DNA from: Miscanthus floridulus
Taxonomy: Eukaryota > Streptophyta > Magnoliopsida > Poales > Poaceae
Length of the DNA stretch: 64,000 bases
Assembly: GCF_019320115.1 (NCBI RefSeq)
Contig: NC_089591.1
Location: 62,443,798 to 62,507,797, forward strand
Direction: 5' to 3'
This document shows positions 56,178 through 64,000 of the stretch, in pieces (position 1 is the first letter of the stretch; every line of letters starts with the position of its first letter). Both the position numbers and the translations under genes were made by a program. The notes beneath the pieces are model-generated. The model was given only the letters and a program-made list of their open reading frames with translations. It did no database searches and had not been told where the DNA came from.

Positions 56178-58599
56178 TGAAAGGTCCTTGTGTGGTTTTG
56201 GTAATTGAGTGACAACCTAGGTTGACTAATTGTGTTTATGTGAGATACATAGGTGACTAGTCCACAGGTACATATGTGTGAGTAACATATGCCATGAAGG
56301 TGAAAATGGCTTGGAGATGTTGCAAAGCTCACACATGTGATGATGAAGGAGCTCATTGCACATGAGACATGACATTGAGTCATGTGATCAAGGTGGAGAA
56401 GATCAAGACGAGACTTGGCTTGATGGACCGGTTGCAAGCGTGAAGGGCAAGTCGGAGGCTTTAGAGCGATGGACCGCGTGGCGGTGAAGCTTGAGCAAGA
56501 CTAGGCGCCGATGGACGAAGGCATCGGTGAAAAGCAAGTGGAGTCAAGATCGATGAACCAATATGATCATGTGATGATATGAAGTGGATCATATCATTGC
56601 TGATCGTGTTGGTGCATGTGTTGCATCGACATTGGAGGAGATAGAATGGAATGTGCAAGGCAAAGGTATAACCTAGGGTATTTCATTTCATCGGTCATAG
56701 GTGTGTAGAGAAGTTTATGACCGGGTTTAGGATAAATGGTCATACTATCAAGAGGGGCAAACTTGTTTGCATATCGATCATCTAGTGCCACTCGAGTGAT
56801 CTAACTTTGCATCGTCGCTAGGATTGAGTGGCGTGGCAAGATGAGTGGCTAAATCCCTTGAAAATGTTTGTGAAAATATGCTAACATATATGCACAAGGT
56901 GATACACTTAGTGGTTGGCACATTTGAGCAAGGGTGAAGAAGTTAAAAGTGAAAAGGAGTTAGTCGCGCTGGTCACAGAGTGACTGGACGCATCCGGTTT
57001 GGTGACTGGACGCGTCTGGTATTAACGATGAACTCAGCGACTGGACACGTCCGATCGACACACCAGACGTGTCCGGTGTGAATCAGCAAAATCGGTATTC
57101 GGTGAGACAGTTGATCGGACGCTGGCCACGTTTGGTCCGGACTGATCGGACACGTCCGATCGTCCATGGGTGCTTACTGTACTCGACCGGACGCTGAGGC
57201 TCAGCGTCCGGTCAGTTTCTAACTGTCACGTCTGATCGGCCCTAGAGGCTTACTGGACTCAACCGGACGCAGCGGCTCTACGTTCGGTCATTTTGAACAG
57301 TGCGTCCGGTCGGACATATCAGAGAGCCGTTGGTGGCAACCGTGGGACATGTGGTAGTCAGGTAGCTACCGGACGCGTCCAGTATGGTGACCGGACACGT
57401 CTGGTATTCATGACTGGTGCGTCCGGTGCTGCGTTTGGTTAGTAGGACCGGAGCGTCCGGTCATCCCGACTTTTGCCCAGTGAAGGAGTAACGGCTCTAT
57501 TTGTTTGTGGGGTTTTAAATAGAAGCCATGGTCGGCCTTGGGTCGACAGCTGAGCACACTAGAGCCTTGGTGGCTTGTGTAGTAGTGCTTGGGAGCCCTT
57601 CATCTCACATATACTTGATAGTGATCATTCGATTGTGTGACAAAGCGATTCTAGTGCGATTACATCATGAGGTTGCATCGAGTGACACTAGGTGATCAAG
57701 TTGCAAGCCGGTGGTGCTTATTACTCTTGGAGGTTGCCACCTCCTAGACAGCTTGGTGGTGGTCTCCATCGAAGCCCGCAAGAAGCTTGTGCGGCGCTCC
57801 GGAGAAGTGCTTTGTGAGGGGCATTATGCTCGCCCCACGTGAGCCGCGAAGAGCAACTTTAGCAAAGCGTGTCATTGAGCTACCCTCACTCTCGGGGTAG
57901 GTTCTTGCGGTGCCCGATGTGTGGGCTTGGCGGGTGATGCCAATTAGTCGTCGAACCACCAAGTGAGCGGTCGACACAACGGGGACTAACGTGTTGACAA
58001 GCACGTGAACCTCGGGAGAAAAATCACCGTGTCAACCTTGTTCTTCCCGTTGGTTTGCATCCTCGTTACACAAGCTTGTAATTACTTTCATATACATTGT
58101 GCTTGTGTAGTTGCTCTTGTAACTAGTTAGCTTGTGTAGCTTACTAGTTACCTTCTTGCTTGTGTAGCATAGAAGTAGCTCCCTTGCGTGGCTAATTAGG
58201 TTTGTGTAACCTTGTTAGTCACTTTGCTTAGTTTGTATGGCTAAGTATTTGCGCTCTCTAATTTGGCATTGGTTGCCTTGTTATAGAGCATTGCTAGTGA
58301 GTATTAGGTGGCTTTGTGCTTTTGCTTACTAGCATGTGTAGGAGCTCCCTTGTTGCTTAAAGTACTAGTGGCATAGGTTTGTGTGACTTTGCTCCTAAAA
58401 TTGGTTAGGTGAGCTCTAGCTAGCCTGGCACCTTTGTTGCTTAATTAGTATCTTTGGAAGGTGCTAGAGAACATAGATAGAGGGGTGTAGTTTTGGCTAG
58501 ACCGATCGTTTTAATTCCGCACTTGTTTCGGTTAGCCGACACGATTAATTTTAGGAAAGACTATTCACCCCCCCTCTAGTCTGCCATCTCGACCTTACA
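56178..58599 (+). repeat. 3' LTR of SIRE element
   Basis: 2422 bp, a diverged copy of the 5' LTR. Differences are scattered, largely transitions in CG-rich motifs. The TATA position reads TTTTAAATAG. Confidence 0.9.
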
Positions 58600-58604
58600 G
58601 GTGG

Positions 58605-59000
58605 GCTACTTCAAGGTCAGGAAGTCGTCGCCACACTCCTGGGCGCCCTGACGTGGCTCGAGCTGCAGCACAACGCGCTCGCGGGGCCCCTGCTGAGGCT
58701 GGGCGCAATGCGCTCGCTGGTCCACCTCGACGTGAGCGGCGCAACAACTCCTTCTCTAGGCCGCTGAGCGCTGTGGCGCTGGCCACGCTCCCTATGGTGT
58801 GGGTGCTGGACCTCATGGGCAACACGGTGTCCGCACATTGTCCCGAGCGCCACGCTCGCGCACCCAGCGCTGCAGCATCTGCGCATGGGATCCAGGAGGC
58901 TCCCACCAATGGATCCTCTAGCCAGCTCGTGGAGCTAGACCTAAGCGGCAACAGGCTCACCAGGTGGTTCCCAACCTGCCTTGGCGCAATGTCGCGGCCC
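58605..59000 (+). pseudogene. End of EP1-like fragment fused to captured LRR fragment
   Basis: The first bases complete the EP1-like PAN protein (GYFKVRK). LRR sequence then follows: LGALTWLELQHNALAGPL and MRSLVHLDVSG (about 58630-58740). After frame changes comes LVELDLSGNRLT (about 58925-58965). Spacing matches plant extracellular LRRs of about 24 residues. The frame is not continuous, so no functional product is expected. Confidence 0.6.
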
Positions 59001-59318
59001 ACGGCGGGCCTGCTTTCATGCCCATGTGGCAGTGCCAGCAGTACTTATTCGCACGCCCGCATGGCCACAACAGCGGTGTCGACGGTGCCTACTTATGCAC
59101 CTGCAGTCTATTTGACAAAATGGATCGGCATAGGGCTACTTGATTCAGCCTAATCATCATGCCATATCAGTATGAGAAGCCAACGTGGAGAAGTATGGAC
59201 CTAAGTGATACGGCATACAAAGTTTATGGACCCAAAAAGCCACTTTAGAATTTGATGGATCTAACCAAAACCTCCTCACAAGTTAATGGACCTCTGGTGT
59301 ATTTAACTCTTTTTTTAA

Positions 59319-59817
59319 TATGGAAGAGAAAATGAGCTCCAAGTTTGAAGATGCTTTGAGCTCCAGGCTACACTACAGCGATATGTTATAGGGTCTGCAA
59401 TTTGAGTTCTAACGAAAGTAAGCCACGCACGAACTTGGATGGCCAGCAAAAATGAAAACACAACCGGTCAAACGACATCTGATATTCTGATATGATGCAC
59501 TCATCTATATCTATAGCTATACCTATATCTATCTCTTGTAATCCTAAACTCCACTAGATATATTTGTCAACATGCAAGTTGTCCATCTCAACAATGCACT
59601 ATCATGTGAACTTAAAACCCATTAGCACATGCAATTATAATGTCCACGTCAGCAAGACATACAAGCATTTTGTTGTCCATATGAACATTCCATATAATTC
59701 ACTAATCCGTAATTACCGCAGCAACACGCATGGTATGCTTCTGGTATTTTATATTCCTAATCTCCACTGGCATTCTATCTTGACATGCAAGTTATACAAC
59801 AGTCCACTATTACAAGT
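59319..59817. other. Spacer, no gene seen
   Basis: AT-rich sequence with CTATATCTATAGCTATACC-like simple repeats near 59510. Nothing else is recognised. Confidence 0.5.
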
Positions 59818-60647
59818 GTCGGTGTTTTGGACCAGCGGGCCCTCAACCGACTAGTGAAAGTATACTGCGTGCTTCTAATCCCGGATGGTGATGCAAAGAG
59901 ACATAAGGTTTATACTGGTTCAGGCAATAGGTGCCCTACATCCAGTCGAAGAGAGCGATCTTGTATTCCTTGCACCGAGGTGCTTGTAGTAGGGGCTTAC
60001 AAGCTGGACAAGAGAGGGAGCTAGTCCCAGGTCTCTATGTAGAGTGGCGTAGGTTGCTTGAGATGTTGATCTCTTGCAGTGAGGAAGCGTGCGTGTTACA
60101 GAGCATTGTGTGTCGCTGGCCCGTCTCTACTCTCCTAGAAGCGGCCCTGGCCACTCTCTTTTATAGTCGAAGGGAGGCATAGGGGCGGTACATGCATTTG
60201 CTACGTGGCATTTTGTGAGTAGAGGCGGCGTGTCTAAGCCCTGTAGCTTGTCGCTGTGGCGGCATGGTCGGTGGAGCGGCCTTGTCCTTGGTGCACTGGA
60301 GCGACATGCCGGTCATGCCTGATCCTGTGCGACATGGGAGCTCCTGCGGCTTGACGTAGGGCATGGCACGTACTACGGACGATGTGTCAGTCCTAGAGTG
60401 CTGACAATGTAGAGAGCCGAGGCCCAGTAGGTGCAGAGGCTGAACCATTGTGGGGGGGGGGGGCTCGGCGGGCGCAAGTCCCGAGGCTATAGGAGCTCGG
60501 AAGCGGATAGCCGAGGCTCGGAGAGAGCGGCTGGTCCTGTACGCTGATTCTGAGGCTATAGGGACCCAGACTTGACTCTCCACGCCACGCTGTCCTTGGA
60601 GCTAGGGTTAGGCAGCACAATGCAGCACGGGTGTCAGTCATGGGCAC
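59818..60647 (+). repeat. Ty3/gypsy-type LTR fragment
   Basis: It begins TGTCGGTGTTTTGGACC, the usual start of several grass Ty3 LTRs, and has a plus-strand TTTTATAG TATA-like motif near 60159. It is cut by the SIRE element starting at 60648, so its end should resume beyond that element. A run of G at 60452-60462 is present. Confidence 0.55.
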
Positions 60648-62258
60648 AGTTAAAAGCTCTAGTTTGGTTTTGATGAATTGATGAAACCCTAAGTGCTAAC
60701 CTAGTTTATCAAGTGATCATGAGATAGGTAGCACACTCCAAGTGATGAAGCAAGTGAAGATCATAGCATGATGATGATGATACCATGATGATGATCAAGT
60801 GCTTAGACTTGGAAAGAAGAGAAAAACAAAAAGCTTAAGGCAAAGATATAAACCATAGGAGCTATTTTGTTTTGATGATCAAGACACTTAGAGAGTGTGA
60901 TCACATTTAGGGTTGATAGCCATACTATTGAGAGGGGTGAAACTCGTATCGCAATACGGTTATCAAAGTGCCACTAGATGCTCTAACTCATTGCATATGC
61001 ATTTAGGATCTAGTGGAGAACTAACACCCTTGAAAATATTTGTGAAAATATGCTAACATATATGCACAAGGTGATACACTTGGTGGTTGGCACATTTGAG
61101 CAAGGGTAAAGAAGTTAGAAGTGAAATGGAGTTGGTCGCAATGATGTTGGCGTCGGTCAAAGGATCGGACGCTGGGTCGCTCAGCAACCGGACGCTGAAG
61201 GGCTGCGTCCGGTCATGTTGCCGGTCGGCACAGTAATTAGGGTTAAGCACCGAACATTGGGCTGTGTCCGGTCAAGCTTGACCGGACGCGTCCGGTCGGC
61301 AAAAACATGTTTTGGACCTTTACTGTAAACAACCGAAAGCTGAGGGTTCAGCGTCCGATCAGCTCTGTCGGAGCGTCCGGTCAACATGTCGACCGTTGAG
61401 ATCAAACGTTCCCTGATGAACGCAAGAGACACATGGCCGCCATCGGGCGATCGGACGCTGAGGAGCAGCGTCTGGTTAGTTGGACCGGAGCGTCCCGTCA
61501 CCCCGATCAGTACCCAGTGAAGGGGTACAACGACTCTATTTCGTGGGGGCTTCTATTTAAGCCTCATGGCCAGTTCAAGCTCACCCTGTTGGCCATTTAT
61601 ATTGACATAGCAACCTTGTGATTGTCTTCGGCTCCGATCGTGGTGATTGTGAGGGGTTCTTGACCTTTCTCCGGTGGAGCACCAAAAGGTACTCTAGTGG
61701 ATTGCTCGTGGCTTGTGTGATCCTCATCTTGTGTTGGTTGTGCGGCACCCTATTGAGGGTTTGGCGTATGATGCCAATTAGCGCGTGAACCTCCAAGTGA
61801 GTGAATCGCCACAACGAGGACTAGCTTGCCGGTAAGCAAGTGAACCTCGGTAAAAATCATTGTGTTCATCATTGATTTCGAGGTGATTGGTCTTCATTGT
61901 TATTCATCTTTGTGATTGATTGGTTCTTCATCTACACGACGGTATAACCTTCTTGATCACTCTCTTTAGTTTACCGCAAACTAGTTGGCAAGCTCTTTAA
62001 TGTAGCTAGTTGTGGGAGCTTGGTTGGTTGGTTGGTGTGGCTCTTTAGTTAGCCTTTGAGAACATACTAACATAGGGTAGTGTCATAGCTATTGTGTGAA
62101 TAGACACTATCTAAACTATAATTGTGGTAGGTGGCTTGCATTTTGAGTAGGCTAGCGCAACACTTGCTTCGCCTCATAATTGTCTAACCTTTTGTTAAGT
62201 GTTGTTGTAGAAGTTTTTATCAGGCTATTCACCCCCCTCTAGCCATTAGGACCTTTCA
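60648..62258 (+). repeat. 5' LTR of second SIRE element
   Basis: It begins near AGTTAAAAGCTCTAGTTTGG, where the expected initial T of TGTTAA appears changed to A, and ends ACCTTTCA. It contains GTCCGGTC/GACCGGAC motifs at about 61150-61500, as in the other SIRE LTR. The exact left boundary is uncertain by a few bases. Confidence 0.7.
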
Positions 62259-62260
62259 AG

Positions 62261-62272
62261 TGGTATCAGAGC
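62261..62272 (+). other. Primer-binding site (initiator Met tRNA)
   Basis: TGGTATCAGAGC two bases after the LTR end. Confidence 0.9.
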
Positions 62273-62309
62273 CGAGGTTACCGTTATTTGAGGCTTAACA
62301 ACCTTCGAT

Positions 62310-64000
62310 GTTAAAATAGCTCAAATCAACAACACCAAGAAGCCACCCCAATTTGATGGCTCAAATTATTCTTATTGGAAGTCAAAGATGACCACACATA
62401 TCAAGTCAATCAATAGAAAGGTGTGGAAGGTGGTAGAAACCAAAATTGAGATTGGTGATCCAGAGAATTCCACCGCCACCGAAGAAGTGCTTCTCCAAAA
62501 CAATGACATTGCTCTAAGTGCCATTCATGATGTAATTGATGTGAGAATATTTGAGCAAATTAAGAATATTAAGATGGCTCATGAAGCTTGGAAGAAATTG
62601 AAAGAATCATTTGAGGGCACTCAAGCCATGAAGGGTGCAAAGGCATATATTCTCAAAGAGAAGTTTGCAAGCTTCAAGATGAAGGAAGATGAGAGTGTGC
62701 TAGACATGTTCCATCGGATGGAAGTGATTGTCAATGATCTCAAAGCACTTGGTGAGAAGATAGAGGACAAGAACTTCTCCAATAAGTTCTTGAGATGTTT
62801 GCCCATAAGATTTAGCATGTTGGTCACCTTACTAGTGAGGACCGGTTTGAACACAATGACACCAAACCAAATCTTGGGAGATATCATGACCGATGATGCT
62901 TATAGAGGTGATGATTAGAAGGAAGAAAAGAGGGAGAAGAAAGATGAGAAGAAGGATGACAAGAAGAAGAGTGTGGCATTCAAGGCCACATCATCCAAGG
63001 GTAAAGCTAAACAAGAGACATCAAGTGAAGAGGATGATTCATGGGATGATGATGATGATGAGAAGATGGCTCTCTTTATCAAAAGATTTGGCAAGTTCAT
63101 GGTGAAGAAAGGCTACCGTGCAAGAAAAAGAAATCTTCATCCAAGAACAAAGAAGAGTCAAGAAGGTGCTTTAAGTGTGGAAGCAAAGATTATCTTGTCG
63201 CCCAATGCCCATACAATAGCGACAATGATGATGACAATAAGAAGAACAAGAAGAAGGACAAAAAGGAAAAGAAAGAGAAGAAGGATAAGATGGCCTTCAA
63301 AGAAGAAGGGTGGTTCTTATGTAGTCACTTGGGATAGTGATGCTTCATCAAGTGATGATGATGATGATAGTGATGATAACAAGATCACCAAGAAGAAGGT
63401 TCTTGCAAGCATTGCTATCAATGAAAAGCCTTCTCTCTTCGAATCTTCATCATGCTTCATGGCTAAGACCACTAAGGTACAATCTTGTGATGATGAAAGT
63501 GATGAAGAACATGTTGATGATAATGAACATGAAAATGAAAATGATAGTGATAGTGATGATGATGAACTTACTAAGGACAAATTATTTGACATGCTAGAAG
63601 ATGCTAAAGAACACTTTGACATTAAGAGAAGGGAATGCAAGAGCTTGAATAAGGAGGTAAAAGCCCTTAAGCAAGCCCTTGATGAGCTCAAAGCAACTCA
63701 TGAGAAGCTAGAGGAAGCCCATGAGAAGCTTGGCAAGGCTCACAAAAAGCTTGAAAAGGCTCATTCCACTTTGCTTAATGAACTAGATAAAAAGAAGCAT
63801 GTTAAAACTTGTGATGTAGGTTTAACTTGTGATATAATTGATGAATCACTATCTATGCCTATCATTGTTGCTCCTACTAACCCTTCTTATAGTACATCTA
63901 CTTCCACCTTATCTAGTAGTGATGGTCTCACTTGTGACACCTCACTAGTGGTTGAGAATGAAAACCTCAAGAAGGAGGTCACTGTGCTCACTCACACCTT
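62310..64000 (+). pseudogene. SIRE gag, partial, degenerate
   Basis: The UBN2-type gag begins around FDGSNYSYWKSKM; the first open ATG frame is 62388-62918. It has the LKESFEGTQAMKGAKAYIL segment and ends at TAG (62916-62918). The same frame continues into a lysine/aspartate-rich linker. A one-base shift near 63125 precedes a zinc knuckle reading CFKCGSKDYLVAQC, where the histidine is replaced by leucine or tyrosine depending on alignment. The C-terminal part (63320 onward) has an acidic serine/aspartate tract and a coiled coil with tandem EKLEEAH/EKLGKAH-like repeats (63650-63790). It runs off the window. Confidence 0.75.

Larger units (their letters stand above)
48241..58599 (+). mobile_element. 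SIRE-type Ty1/copia element, gag-only (non-autonomous)
   Basis: A 10359-bp element with target duplication GGTGG (48236-48240; 58600-58604). The LTRs are 2399 bp (48241-50639) and 2422 bp (56178-58599). There is an initiator-Met primer site at 50642, gag at 50691-52802 and a polypurine tract at 56164-56177. The internal region contains no recognisable protease, integrase, RT or RNase H: 52803-56163 is non-coding. Mobility would need enzymes from a related autonomous SIRE element, such as the one entering at 60648. Confidence 0.85.
46910..59309. mobile_element. Mosaic Pack-MULE, interrupted by SIRE copia element
   Basis: Long inverted repeats (about 46910-47111 and 59105-59309) start GAGTTAAATGCACC and end with its near-complement. 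They are flanked by a perfect 9-bp duplication TTTTTTTAA (46901-46909; 59310-59318). Without the SIRE element and its 5-bp duplication the MULE is about 2.0 kb. It holds fragments of at least two genes: an EP1-like lectin/PAN gene in two opposed pieces, and an LRR gene. There is no transposase. Confidence 0.85.
60648..64000 (+). mobile_element. SIRE-type Ty1/copia element, 5' part
   Basis: An LTR of about 1.6 kb (60648-62258) is followed by a perfect initiator-Met primer site and a SIRE gag that continues to the window edge. It is a different subfamily from the element at 48241, although short segments are shared (for example 61045-61110 with 48950-49010). Confidence 0.8.

Overview
The window is nuclear DNA from a plant, very probably a grass; the repeat families suggest a panicoid/Andropogoneae genome such as Saccharum, Miscanthus or Sorghum (inference). 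Two host genes, both on the minus strand, sit in an island of about 20 kb between two blocks of nested transposons. There is no bacterial, viral or CRISPR content. Families were recognised by eye; no database search was run.

Left block (1-16.5 kb). A Tat-lineage Ty3 element (1-3000, its 5' LTR and gag/protease in view) is inserted in the LTR of a chromodomain-bearing Tekay/Del-type Ty3 element (3001-14113, LTR about 3 kb). That element is inserted in a SIRE-like copia LTR (remnant 14114-15071). Next come a LINE fragment, a Ulp1-like protease pseudogene and a Helitron-type 3' end. The Tekay gag-pol is riddled with stops, mostly TAG, but a 282-codon sense ORF between its 5' LTR and gag is open.

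Gene island (16.8-44 kb). A Pack-MULE (16850-18436, perfect 9-bp target duplication) carries two opposed pieces of a BAHD acyltransferase gene. A complete 19-exon ALG12 gene follows (21327-35480 minus; 502 aa by my splice model), encoding the ER mannosyltransferase of N-glycan precursor assembly. Its introns hold a whole 5.4-kb copia element (intron 12), an RTE-type LINE (intron 3), a SINE with a nested L1 fragment (intron 8), a MITE (intron 4) and a possible MULE (intron 16). Upstream lies a four-exon group IIc WRKY gene of the WRKY12 type (36773-40602 minus; 244 aa). MITEs crowd its long third intron and its 5' flank.

Right block (44.6-64 kb). A second MULE-like element (45258-46567) is followed by a mosaic Pack-MULE (46910-59309, perfect 9-bp target duplication). 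This carries rearranged fragments of an EP1-like lectin/PAN gene and an LRR gene. It is interrupted by a 10.36-kb SIRE-type copia element (48241-58599) that has gag with four zinc knuckles but no pol. A Ty3-type LTR fragment (59818-60647) is then cut by another SIRE element (60648 to the window end).

The host genes work in unrelated processes: ER glycosylation and, by family, stem secondary-wall and developmental transcription. The main interest is transposon biology: intron inflation of a housekeeping gene, three gene-capturing DNA elements in one window, an intact extra ORF in a dead chromovirus, and a methylation-type decay signature.
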